DNA of 49,340 nucleotides, from the NCBI GenBank assembly GCA_011388675.1, contig DROW01000181.1, positions 1 to 49,340 on the forward strand, given 5' to 3'. The notes under the pieces were generated by a model that had not been told where the DNA came from, did no database searches, and saw only the letters and a program-made list of their open reading frames with translations. The translations under genes were made by a program, and so were the position numbers. Positions 8,042-14,885 of this stretch are shown here, piece by piece (the stretch's first letter is position 1; each line of letters starts with the position of its first letter). The stretch is from Chloroflexota bacterium. GTDB lineage: Bacteria; Chloroflexota; Anaerolineae; B4-G1; DUEL01.

Positions 8042-8491
8042 ATGTCCAACCTGATGCGGTGGGAACCTTTCCGGGAACTGATCAGCCTGCGTGAGGCGAT
8101 GGATCGTCTGTTTGAGGAGTCCTTCGTTCGGCCTTGGGGGACGTGGCTGCGGCCCAGCGAGTTGGGCACGGTGGCCGTGGACATGTATGAGACCGACGAT
8201 GCCGTCGTGGTGAAGGCCTCCGTCCCCGGCGTCAAGCCTGAGGACTTGGACATCAGCATCACCGGCGACACGCTCACCATCCGGGGGGAGACCAAGCGGG
8301 AAGAAGAGGTGAAGGAAGAGAACTACATCCGCCGCGAGCGGTTCTACGGCACCTTCTGCCGCACCCTGACGCTGCCGGTCCCGGTGGTCGCCGATGATGC
8401 GGAGGCCGAGTTCGAGAACGGCGTCCTCACCCTGACGTTGCCCAAGGCGGAAGAGGTGAAGCCCAAGACCATCAAGGTCAAGGCCAAGTAG
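8042..8491 (+). CDS. Hsp20/alpha-crystallin small heat-shock protein (1)
   Basis: 149 aa from ATG 8042, preceded by a full anti-16S match AAAGGAGGTGAT (8026-8037); this start gives the same length as its downstream paralog. An alpha-crystallin domain covers about 40-145, with the family hallmark FENGVLTLTLPK near the end and a basic tail. Small heat-shock proteins form ATP-independent oligomers that hold unfolding proteins. It forms a tandem pair with the next gene, sharing the N-terminal signature REAMDRL(F/L)EESFVRP, so the pair arose by duplication. No CIRCE element is visible upstream. Confidence 0.96.
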   Translation: MSNLMRWEPFRELISLREAMDRLFEESFVRPWGTWLRPSELGTVAVDMYETDDAVVVKASVPGVKPEDLDISITGDTLTIRGETKREEEVKEENYIRRERFYGTFCRTLTLPVPVVADDAEAEFENGVLTLTLPKAEEVKPKTIKVKAK

Positions 8492-8504
8492 CAGGAGGTG
8501 AAGG

Positions 8505-8954
8505 ATGACCATCCGCAACTTCGACCCGTTCCGCGAGATGATGAGCCTCCGCGAAGCGATGGACCGGCTGCTGGAGGAGTCCTTCGTCCGGCCGCGCCGG
8601 ACCTGGCGGCAGGAGGGAACCCCGGATGCGCCGCTGCGGTTGCCGGTGGACGTCTACACGACGCCGGAGGAGATCGTGGTGGTCGCTTCGTTGCCCGGCC
8701 TGTTGCCGGAGGAGGTGGACATCACCATCGAGGGGGACACGCTGACCATCCGCGGTGAACTGCGTCCCCCGCTGGAGAACGTGGAGTACCTGTTCCAGGA
8801 GCGGCCCTACGGCCACTTCGCCCGCTCGCTGACCCTCAACGTTCCGGTGGATGTGGAGAAAGCGGAGGCGGTCTTTGAGAACGGTGTGCTGACGCTGACG
8901 CTGCCGAAGAAAGAGGCGGTCCGCCCGAAGTCCATCAAAGTGAAGACGAAGTAG
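8505..8954 (+). CDS. Hsp20/alpha-crystallin small heat-shock protein (2)
   Basis: 149 aa, 13 nt after its paralog, with GCAGGAGGTG as ribosome site. The alpha-crystallin domain runs about 42-145 with FENGVLTLTLPKKE. It differs from copy 1 mainly in the linker after residue 30 and in the beta5-beta7 region, which suggests different partner or client preferences within mixed oligomers (inference). Cotranscribed with copy 1 and ended by the hairpin at 8974. Confidence 0.96.
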   Translation: MTIRNFDPFREMMSLREAMDRLLEESFVRPRRTWRQEGTPDAPLRLPVDVYTTPEEIVVVASLPGLLPEEVDITIEGDTLTIRGELRPPLENVEYLFQERPYGHFARSLTLNVPVDVEKAEAVFENGVLTLTLPKKEAVRPKSIKVKTK

Positions 8955-8973
8955 TCGGCTTCGGGGCGGACCG

Positions 8974-9003
8974 AAGGGGCGGGAGGAAACCCCGCCCCTT
9001 ATC
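8974..9003 (+). terminator. terminator of the hsp20 pair
   Basis: AAGGGGCGGG (8974-8983) pairs with CCCGCCCCTT (8991-9000). The following T-run is weak (TTATCTTGTT). Confidence 0.75.
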
Positions 9004-9028
9004 TTGTTAAAATAGTACCTACTTCCTA

Positions 9029-9057
9029 TTGTATTGCCAGGTGCTCCGTGCTATGAT
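9029..9057 (+). promoter_or_regulatory. promoter of the pilin gene
   Basis: TTGTAT (9029-9034), a 17-nt spacer and TATGAT (9052-9057), 46 nt before the pilin start. Confidence 0.7.
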
Positions 9058-9103
9058 AAGAGCCGAAGCGAAATCCACAGGTTAGGAAGGAGGTGAAAGA
9101 GAG

Positions 9104-9262
9104 ATGTTGTACCTGCCGAATGAAGAGGGCCAGGGGCTGGTAGAGTATGCGTTGATCATTGTTCTCGTTGCTATCGTCGTGATCGCCGTCCTGACCCTGC
9201 TGGGCAACCAGCTGCAGAACGTCTTCAACCGCATCACCAACGCGCTGGCGCCGACGAGCTAG
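9104..9262 (+). CDS. Flp/Fap-type (type IVb) prepilin
   Basis: 52 aa, preceded by GGAAGGAGGTGAAAGAG. The protein starts MLYLPNEEGQGLVEYALI. The type IVb processing site G|QGLVEYALI is present, with Glu at position 5 of the mature chain, followed by one long hydrophobic helix (about 16-34) and a short polar tail ending LAPTS. A prepilin peptidase would cut after Gly9 and the helix would pack into a Flp pilus core for adhesion. No tad secretion genes lie in the window, so the gene is an orphan; it has its own promoter and a strong terminator. Confidence 0.9.
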   Translation: MLYLPNEEGQGLVEYALIIVLVAIVVIAVLTLLGNQLQNVFNRITNALAPTS

Positions 9263-9288
9263 TACGGCGGATCGCAGACGTCACCAGC

Positions 9289-9325
9289 CCAGAGCCCCCC
9301 TCGACGGGGGCTCTGGCCTTTTTTT
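9289..9325 (+). terminator. strong terminator after the pilin gene
   Basis: CCAGAGCCCCC (9289-9299) pairs with GGGGGCTCTGG (9306-9316), followed by CC and seven T (9319-9325). Confidence 0.95.
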
Positions 9326-9357
9326 GCGTCCCCTCGTTTCCCCTCCGACGAAACAAG

Positions 9358-9366
9358 TGATATACT
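9358..9366 (+). promoter_or_regulatory. extended -10 promoter of transaldolase
   Basis: TGATATACT is an extended -10 (TGn plus TATACT). A weak TTTCCC lies 18 nt upstream. The gene starts 38 nt downstream. Confidence 0.55.
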
Positions 9367-9403
9367 GGGGCAGTGGGAAACGGACGCGAGAGGAGGTAGG
9401 GTG

Positions 9404-10057
9404 ATGGCTCTGTTGTTTCTCGATTCGGCTGACCTGGACGAGATTCGAGAGGCGGCGTCGTGGGGGGTGGTGGACGGGGTGACGACCAACCCCACGCTGA
9501 TGATGCGCGCCGGCACGGCCGACCTGAAGGCGAACACGCTGGAGATCGTGCGCATCGTCCAGGGGCCGGTCAGCGCCGAAGTGGTCAGCACCGACGCGGA
9601 GGGGATGATCGAGGAGGCACGGGAGATCCTCTCCTGGTCGGAGCACGTCTTCGTCAAGATCCCCTGCACCGTCGAGGGCCTGAAGGCGATGCGGGAGATC
9701 TCTTCCTGGCCCAACGGGCGGATCAACGCCACGCTGATCTTCTCCCCCGCTCAGGCCTACCTGGCAGCCAAAGCCGGAGCCACCTACGCCTCCGTTTTCG
9801 TAGGCCGGATGGACGATGCGGGGCTAGAGGGAATGGCGGTGGTCCGACAGACACGGGACATCTTCGACAACTACGGTTTTTCCTGCTCGTTGCTGGCCGC
9901 CAGCATCCGACACACGGGCCACGTGGTCGACGCCCTTCTCGCAGGGGCCGACATCATCACCGTTCCCTTCAAGGTGCTCCGGACGATGATCCGCAGCCCC
10001 TTCACCGATGTGGGGCTGGAGCGGTTCCTGGCCGACTGGAAGAAGGTCGCCGGATAG
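9404..10057 (+). CDS. tal: transaldolase (fructose-6-phosphate aldolase-like, short type)
   Basis: 217 aa from ATG 9404 (GTG 9401 is adjacent and possible); AGAGGAGG precedes it. The short TIM-barrel class is recognised by FLDSADLDEI at the N-terminus, DGVTTNPTL and the Schiff-base Lys85 in HVFVKIPCT. Late strands carry ASVFVGRMDD. The family transfers dihydroxyacetone units in the non-oxidative pentose phosphate pathway, or cleaves fructose 6-phosphate; the two activities cannot be separated from sequence. The 3' end overlaps the convergent methyltransferase gene by 56 nt. Confidence 0.93.
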   Translation: MALLFLDSADLDEIREAASWGVVDGVTTNPTLMMRAGTADLKANTLEIVRIVQGPVSAEVVSTDAEGMIEEAREILSWSEHVFVKIPCTVEGLKAMREISSWPNGRINATLIFSPAQAYLAAKAGATYASVFVGRMDDAGLEGMAVVRQTRDIFDNYGFSCSLLAASIRHTGHVVDALLAGADIITVPFKVLRTMIRSPFTDVGLERFLADWKKVAG

Positions 10058-10751
10058 CCTCGCCTACGATGTGGATCCGCAGCGTAGGGGGGAACGACCG
10101 CTCAAGCAGGCAGGAGAGGCGGTAGAGGCCTTCAGTGAACGCCAGGTAGGTTGGATCTTCCACCAGGTCCAGCCCCACCACCTCCAGCCCGGCATCCACC
10201 AGCAACGCACGCAACCGATCGGGGGTGTTGGCCCGGTAGAGGGCGGGGAAGGTATCGGCGGTGGACCGGCCGTAGAGCCGCTTTACCAGCCGTCCCTGGG
10301 TCCGGCTCAGGAACCGGTTGAGCCACAGGAGAGGGTGACGCCGGTTGGGGGTCAGGAAGACGAAGCGGCCGCCCGGGGCCAACACCCGCGCCACCTCGCG
10401 GAGGGCCCGAGCAGGGTCCGGCAGATGCTCCAGCACCCAGGAACAGCAGACGAGATCGAAGGAAGCAGCGGGGAAGGGGAGCCTTTCCGCCTTGCCGCAC
10501 AGACGTCGAAAGGCGGACAGGCGGTGCTCCTGGAGGGAACGAAGGTCAGGGTCGATCCCCACCCATCGATCCAGCGTGTTGGGGAACTGTTCGACCACGC
10601 CGCCACGGCCGCACCCCAGGTCGAGCACCCGCGTCCCGCCCGTCAGGTGGGCCGCGATTCGGTCCCGATAGACGTGAGTGGCAGGCCGCCAGCCAGGGGT
10701 CTCCTCCGCGTACCGGTGGCGGTACGCCTCCTGTCGCTTGAGTGAAAGCAT
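10002..10751 (-). CDS. class I SAM-dependent methyltransferase
   Basis: 249 aa from the ATG at 10751, four bases after the cdd stop, with GAGGGG immediately upstream. The Rossmann SAM-binding motif is VLDLGCGRGG; the acidic residue after strand 2 is in VGIDPD, and motif LEHLPDPARALREVARVLAPGG is typical of Methyltransf_11 proteins. The N-terminus (Arg/Tyr-rich, YRHRYAEETPGW) and the C-terminus give no substrate clue. Small-molecule or lipid methylation is likely. It is the last gene of a leftward run glmU, CNNM/CBS, cdd, methyltransferase. Confidence 0.85.
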   Translation of the reverse strand: MLSLKRQEAYRHRYAEETPGWRPATHVYRDRIAAHLTGGTRVLDLGCGRGGVVEQFPNTLDRWVGIDPDLRSLQEHRLSAFRRLCGKAERLPFPAASFDLVCCSWVLEHLPDPARALREVARVLAPGGRFVFLTPNRRHPLLWLNRFLSRTQGRLVKRLYGRSTADTFPALYRANTPDRLRALLVDAGLEVVGLDLVEDPTYLAFTEGLYRLSCLLERSFPPTLRIHIVGEAIRRPSSSRPGTAPAPHR

Positions 10752-10755
10752 CCCC

Positions 10756-11157
10756 TCATCCGCCCCCCAGGTCCTCGGCGCTGAAACTGTCGGGGAGGAG
10801 GTCCGCCACGGTGGTCTCCCGGTAGGTTCCCGAGGTGTCTGCGATGAGCACGACGATCTCCTCGCCGAACTCCCGCAGGGTCTGTCGGCACGCGCCGCAC
10901 GGCGTCCCACCGTTCTCGGTTACCACGGCCAGGGCCACGAACTCCCGCTCCCCCTCGGAGACCGCCTTGGCGATCGCCACCCGCTCGGCGCAGAGGCCCA
11001 GGGGGTAGACGGCGTTTTCTACGTTGCATCCGGTATAGATCGCGCCGGACTTCCCTAAAACGGCCGCTCCAACGCGGTAGCGCGAGTACGGCGCATAGGC
11101 CTGCTCGCGCGCCGCCCTCGCCGCTTCGATCAGCACAGCCGGATCAAATCCTTTCAT
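10756..11157 (-). CDS. cdd: cytidine deaminase
   Basis: 133 aa, normal length for the homotetrameric class. Zinc and catalytic motifs are CAERVA (Cys plus catalytic Glu) and PCGACRQ (two Cys); the substrate motif GCNVENA is also present. It converts cytidine and deoxycytidine to uridine forms in pyrimidine salvage in the cytoplasm. The start lies inside the 3' end of the upstream CNNM/CBS gene (14-nt overlap), so the two are translationally linked. Confidence 0.96.
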   Translation of the reverse strand: MKGFDPAVLIEAARAAREQAYAPYSRYRVGAAVLGKSGAIYTGCNVENAVYPLGLCAERVAIAKAVSEGEREFVALAVVTENGGTPCGACRQTLREFGEEIVVLIADTSGTYRETTVADLLPDSFSAEDLGGG

Positions 11158-12460
11158 CGGGTTCCCTCTTTTCCAGGCGACCGCGCACTTTCCCGATGCG
11201 CCGTCCCTTCACCGTCAGTACCTCAATCTCCAGGCCGTCCACCTGGAGCCGGTCGCCCGGCTCCGGCACCTTACCCAGCGTGCAGTAGATCAGGCCTCCC
11301 AACGTCTCGCCCGCTTCGGAGGAGAGTTCGGTCCCCAGGAGTTCGTTCACGTCGTCCAGATCCATCCGAGCGTCGATGATGTATTCCCCCTCACCGATCT
11401 GCTCGAAGACCGGCTCCTCCTCGTCGTACTCGTCCTGGATCTCCCCGACGATCTCCTCCAGGATGTCCTCCACCGTCACCAACCCCGCCGTCCCGCCGTA
11501 CTCGTCCACCACGATGGCCATATGGATGCGGTGCTGTTGCATCTCCCGCAAGAGGTCATCCACCTTCTTCGTCTCCGGCACAAAGTACGCGGGGCGGAGG
11601 ATCTCGCGGAGCGAGAGGTCGGTGTGTCCATCCCGTAGATACGCCAGCAGGTCTTTGGCGTACAACAGCCCCACGATGTTGTCGATCGACCCTTCGTAAA
11701 CGGGAATGCGCGAATGGCCGGCCTCGACGACCCGCTCCACCGCCTCCGGAAGCGGGGTGTCGACGTCCAGGGCAACGATGTCGATCCGGGGGACCATCAC
11801 CTCGCGGGCCAGGGTGTCGCCGAAAGCGAAGATGGAGTAGATCATCTCCCGCTCTTCCTCCTCGATGATCCCTTCCTCCTCGCCGGCGTCCACCAGGGTC
11901 TTGATCTCCTCCTCGCTGATCAGCGAGGTTTCGCTGAACGGGACGCCTCCGAACGGGGCCGCCAGCCGGTTGGTGAACCAGACCAGCAGTCGCACCGGGG
12001 GCCACAGCGCGATCTGGACCAGCCGGACGATCCAGGTCAGCCGCAGGGCCCACCGTTCTGCGTGGGCCGCGGCCACCGCCTCGGGCACCAACTGGCCGAA
12101 GGTCAGAAGCAGAGAGGTGGTGCCGACGAGGATAAGGGTCAGCGCCCCCCCCTGTGCCCAGGCCATCGGCAGGCCGCTGCCGACCAGCGCGTCGACGAGA
12201 GGGGGAAGGAGGGTCAGGACCGCCAGGGCGGTTGCCAAGACCGCCAGAAGGGCGTCCCCCAGGTAGAGGGTTCCCAGCAGCCGACTGGCCTCCTCTGCCA
12301 GCCGCGCAGCCTGGCGGGCGTTCTGCACCCCTTCCCCGGCCATCTGTCGCAGTCGGCTTCGGCGGACGTGGGTGAAGGCCGCCCTTGCCGCCGCGAGCGC
12401 TCCCCGACCGACCACCGCTGCCAGAAGGCCCGCAAGCCCCAGCCAGTTCTCCAGGTTCAC
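11144..12460 (-). CDS. CNNM/CorC-type membrane protein with CBS pair
   Basis: 438 aa starting at GTG 12460, with a GTGA overlap on the glmU stop and GGAGGAC upstream. The N-terminal CNNM (DUF21) domain has about four hydrophobic segments (residues ~5-25, 60-80, 95-120, 135-160). Two CBS motifs follow (DTLAREVMVPRIDIVALD and DEYGGTAGLVTVEDILEEI), then a CorC_HlyC domain (about 345-430). Relatives are Mg2+ exporters or regulators of ion efflux; older annotations call them hemolysins. Membrane location is clear, but the transported ion is not. Confidence 0.93.
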   Translation of the reverse strand: MNLENWLGLAGLLAAVVGRGALAAARAAFTHVRRSRLRQMAGEGVQNARQAARLAEEASRLLGTLYLGDALLAVLATALAVLTLLPPLVDALVGSGLPMAWAQGGALTLILVGTTSLLLTFGQLVPEAVAAAHAERWALRLTWIVRLVQIALWPPVRLLVWFTNRLAAPFGGVPFSETSLISEEEIKTLVDAGEEEGIIEEEEREMIYSIFAFGDTLAREVMVPRIDIVALDVDTPLPEAVERVVEAGHSRIPVYEGSIDNIVGLLYAKDLLAYLRDGHTDLSLREILRPAYFVPETKKVDDLLREMQQHRIHMAIVVDEYGGTAGLVTVEDILEEIVGEIQDEYDEEEPVFEQIGEGEYIIDARMDLDDVNELLGTELSSEAGETLGGLIYCTLGKVPEPGDRLQVDGLEIEVLTVKGRRIGKVRGRLEKREPDERI

Positions 12461-13839
12461 CGGTTACGTCCTCCTACCTCCGCCCCTCCGTCCCTCACGT
12501 TCCGCTTCTTCACCCTCGCCGGCACCCCGTAAGCCAGCGCTCCGTCCGGCACGTCCCGCGTCACCACGGAACCGGCTCCAATCACGGCCTCCCGGCCCAC
12601 CCGGACCGGCGCGACGAGCATGGTGCCGGAGCCGATGAAGGCCCGCTCGCCGATCTCCGTCCGATGTTTTCGCTTCCCGTCGAAGTTGCAGGTGATGGTG
12701 CCCGCGCCGATGTTGGCCTCCGCTCCCACCTCTGCGTCGCCCAGGTAACTGAAGTGGCCCATCTTGGCCCGCGGTCCCAGCGTCGCGTTCTTGATTTCGC
12801 CGAAGTTCCCCACGTGAGCGCCGGCACCGACCCGCGCGCCCGGCCGCAGGTGGCTGAAAGGCCCGATGTCGCTCCCCTCTTCCATCACCGCCCCCTCCAC
12901 CACCGAAGCCAGCACGCGGCAGCCGTCGCCGATGGTGCTGTCCTCGATCAGCGAGTTGGGGCCGATCTGACACCGTTCTCCAATGACCGTCCGTCCGCGC
13001 AGGACCGTGTTGGGCCAGATGACCGTATCCCGCCCGATGCGGACGTCAACCTCGATATAGGTCGTCTCCGGATCGACCATCGTCACGCCGGCTTCCATCC
13101 ATTGGCGGTTGATCCGGCGACGAAGGGCCGCCTCGGCCTCGGCCAGATGGACACGGGTGTTGATCCCCAGCGCCTCCGTCGGGTCTTCGACGGGAACCCC
13201 CCTCACCGGCAACCCCTCCGCGGCAGCCATCCCAACCAGGTCGGTCAGGTAATGCTCCCGCTTGGGCAGGCTGAGTGGAATGCGGTCGACGTGCGACCAC
13301 AGCCACTCGGCGTCGAAGCAGTACACCCCGGCGTTCAGCTCCCGGATCGCCAGTTGTTCCGGCGTAGCGGTCGCTTCCTCGACGATGGCGACGATCGCCC
13401 CGGATTCATCCCGCACCACGCGGCCGAACCCCCGGGGGTCGTCGGCGATCAGGGTCAGGAGGGTGAGGGGACCGGCGTTCTCCTGCTGACGGTCCACCAG
13501 TCGGCGCAGCGTCTCCGGCCGCAGGAGCGGCATATCGGCGTAGGTCACGAGCACCAGGTCAGCCCGGCCCCGGAGCGTATCCCGCGCCTGCAACACGGCG
13601 TGTCCGGTTCCCTTCTGCTCTCGCTGTTCGACGTAAACGACCTCCTCCCCCACGGCCCGGCGGACCGCATCCGCCCCGTGGCCGACGACGAGGACGGGGG
13701 GGAGATCGGTCAGGCCGCGGACCGCGTCGATGGCATACAACACCATCGGCCGCCCAGCCAGGGGATGGAGCACTTTGGGTAGAGTGGACCGCAGACGGGT
13801 CCCTTGCCCGGCGGCCAGGATTACCGCACCCACGCGCAT
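12457..13839 (-). CDS. glmU: bifunctional GlmU (N-acetylglucosamine-1-P uridyltransferase / glucosamine-1-P acetyltransferase)
   Basis: 460 aa. The uridyltransferase domain begins LAAGQGTRLRSTLPKVLHPL, followed by VLVVGHGADAV, EQREQKGTGHA and the metal-binding YADMPLL. The second half (about 250-450) is a left-handed beta-helix of hexapeptide repeats, with the acetyltransferase His in HLRPGARVG and NFGEIKNA. It makes UDP-GlcNAc, the precursor of peptidoglycan. ATG 13839 has GGAGGAAGAC upstream. A hairpin followed by T-rich sequence (13855-13898) separates it from tRNA-Gln, so transcription may come partly by read-through. Confidence 0.97.
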   Translation of the reverse strand: MRVGAVILAAGQGTRLRSTLPKVLHPLAGRPMVLYAIDAVRGLTDLPPVLVVGHGADAVRRAVGEEVVYVEQREQKGTGHAVLQARDTLRGRADLVLVTYADMPLLRPETLRRLVDRQQENAGPLTLLTLIADDPRGFGRVVRDESGAIVAIVEEATATPEQLAIRELNAGVYCFDAEWLWSHVDRIPLSLPKREHYLTDLVGMAAAEGLPVRGVPVEDPTEALGINTRVHLAEAEAALRRRINRQWMEAGVTMVDPETTYIEVDVRIGRDTVIWPNTVLRGRTVIGERCQIGPNSLIEDSTIGDGCRVLASVVEGAVMEEGSDIGPFSHLRPGARVGAGAHVGNFGEIKNATLGPRAKMGHFSYLGDAEVGAEANIGAGTITCNFDGKRKHRTEIGERAFIGSGTMLVAPVRVGREAVIGAGSVVTRDVPDGALAYGVPARVKKRNVRDGGAEVGGRNR

Positions 13840-13854
13840 TGTCTTCCTCCGTAA

Positions 13855-13898
13855 ACAAAAATGGCCGTCATCCGGCTCCGACGGAGCCGGTCACGGCC
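13855..13898 (-). terminator. hairpin with T-tract between tRNA-Gln and glmU
   Basis: On the minus strand GGCCGT (13898-13893) pairs with ACGGCC (13868-13863) outside an inner CCGGCTCC/GGAGCCGG stem, followed by ATTTTTGTTT. It ends 15 nt before the glmU start, so it ends the tRNA transcript and could also attenuate glmU. Confidence 0.75.
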
Positions 13899-14015
13899 TT
13901 CTACCGGTACTGGGAACCCCTTTTTACTCGCCGATTCGTCCAAAGTCTAACCGATCGCTGGAGCAGCGGTCGAACCAGGGCCTCCGATCCGTCGGAGGTA
14001 CATCCGTCCACCAGG

Positions 14016-14086
14016 CTGGGGCGGTAGGATTCGAACCTACGATCACGGATCCAAAGTCCGTTGCCTTACCACTTGGCCACGCCCCA
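14016..14086 (-). tRNA. tRNA-Gln (anticodon TTG)
   Basis: 71 nt. Acceptor TGGGGCG pairs with CGCCCCA and the discriminator is G. The anticodon loop CTTTGGA gives TTG, and the T-arm contains GGTTCGAATCC. CCA is not encoded. Confidence 0.96.
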
Positions 14087-14110
14087 GCGCAAAGGGCATT
14101 TTCACCCGGA

Positions 14111-14139
14111 AATATATCACATCTTGTTCTCTTCTGCAA
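14111..14139 (-). promoter_or_regulatory. promoter of tRNA-Gln
   Basis: TTGCAG (14139-14134), a 17-nt spacer and TATATT (14116-14111), about 25 nt before the tRNA. Confidence 0.75.
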
Positions 14140-14181
14140 GCGGCCGAACTCCGATGGCCCCACCCCAGCGCCAGATGAGTC

Positions 14182-14221
14182 TTGACAGGCGATTAGTTTT
14201 GTGTTATTCTCTATTAAGAAT
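14182..14221 (+). promoter_or_regulatory. perR promoter with overlapping palindromic operator
   Basis: Consensus TTGACA (14182-14187), a 17-nt spacer and TATTCT (14205-14210). The predicted start point is about 14217, next to the ATG at 14220, so the message is leaderless or nearly so. ATTCT (14206-14210) and AGAAT (14217-14221) form an inverted repeat with a 6-nt centre. It covers the -10 and the start codon, as expected for an autorepressor site resembling PerR/Fur boxes. Confidence 0.72.
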
Positions 14222-14678
14222 GAATTTCCAAAACCTTTCCCAGGAGAGCCTGTCTCAAATTGCCCAACGCCTGCGCGACCACGGCTACCGGGTCACGCCC
14301 CAGAGGATGGCGATCGTTGAGGCGTTGTTCGCCTCCTCTCATCCGACGGCGGAGGAAATCCACCAGCAGATCAGCAGGCGGTTCCCGATGGTGAGCCTGG
14401 CCACGGTTTACAAGACCCTACGGGTGCTGACCGAACTGGGCATCGCCAGGGATCTGAAAATAGGGGAACGAAACCGATTCGACGGGAACACAGACCCTCA
14501 CGCCCACTTGATCTGCATCCGCTGTGGGCAGATCACAGACTTCCCGCTCTCTTCTCAGGGCGTGGCCCTCGCCGAGGAGGTAGAACCTCAGGGGTTCCAG
14601 ATGTTGTGGTACGACCTTGAGATCTACGGGATATGCAGGCAGTGCCAGGCGAAGAAGGGCTCTTCACCAACCCTATAG
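14220..14678 (+). CDS. perR: Fur-family peroxide-responsive regulator (PerR-like)
   Basis: 152 aa. A winged-helix domain (about 10-80, with TPQRMAIVEAL and SLATVYKTLRVL) is followed by a dimerisation domain. The regulatory metal site of PerR can be aligned: His41, Asp88 (in NRFD), His94, His96 and Asp107. The Asp in place of the Glu usual in Fur favours PerR. Structural zinc is bound by CIRC (99-102) and CRQC (139-142). PerR proteins oxidise a metal-bound His on contact with H2O2 and release their operators. No Shine-Dalgarno precedes the ATG. It heads the defence island (rubredoxin 12 nt downstream). Confidence 0.92.
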   Translation: MNFQNLSQESLSQIAQRLRDHGYRVTPQRMAIVEALFASSHPTAEEIHQQISRRFPMVSLATVYKTLRVLTELGIARDLKIGERNRFDGNTDPHAHLICIRCGQITDFPLSSQGVALAEEVEPQGFQMLWYDLEIYGICRQCQAKKGSSPTL

Positions 14679-14690
14679 AGGAGGTCAAAA

Positions 14691-14852
14691 ATGCAAAAGT
14701 GGGAGTGCACGATCTGCGGCTACGTCTATGACCCGGCGGTGGGCGATCCGGATAACGGCATCCCGGCGGGTACCCCCTTTGAGGAACTGCCCGACGATTG
14801 GGTCTGCCCGGACTGCGGCGCGACGAAGGACATGTTCGAGCCTATGGCATAA
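14691..14852 (+). CDS. rubredoxin
   Basis: 53 aa. Two knuckles, CTICGYVYD and CPDCGA, supply the four Cys of a mononuclear Fe site, with the conserved core [28 protein letters not shown] precedes the ATG. It is a cytosolic one-electron carrier. The next gene encodes a rubredoxin-reductase-like flavoprotein, so electrons probably flow NAD(P)H, flavoprotein, rubredoxin, then SOR and rubrerythrins, and possibly the seleno-peroxiredoxin (the last is inference). Confidence 0.97.
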   Translation: MQKWECTICGYVYDPAVGDPDNGIPAGTPFEELPDDWVCPDCGATKDMFEPMA

Positions 14853-14885
14853 GTCGGACCCACGTTCGGATGAAAGGTGTCATCG

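Noticed and set aside
13730-14185. Small protein containing GAVGFEPTITDPKSVALPLG
   Set aside because: This peptide is the translation of the antisense of tRNA-Gln, a well-known artefact.
14220-14678. Fur (iron) or Zur identity for the regulator
   Set aside because: The Asp in NRFD and the HxH and TDF residues match the PerR site better, and the neighbours are peroxide genes rather than metal transporters.
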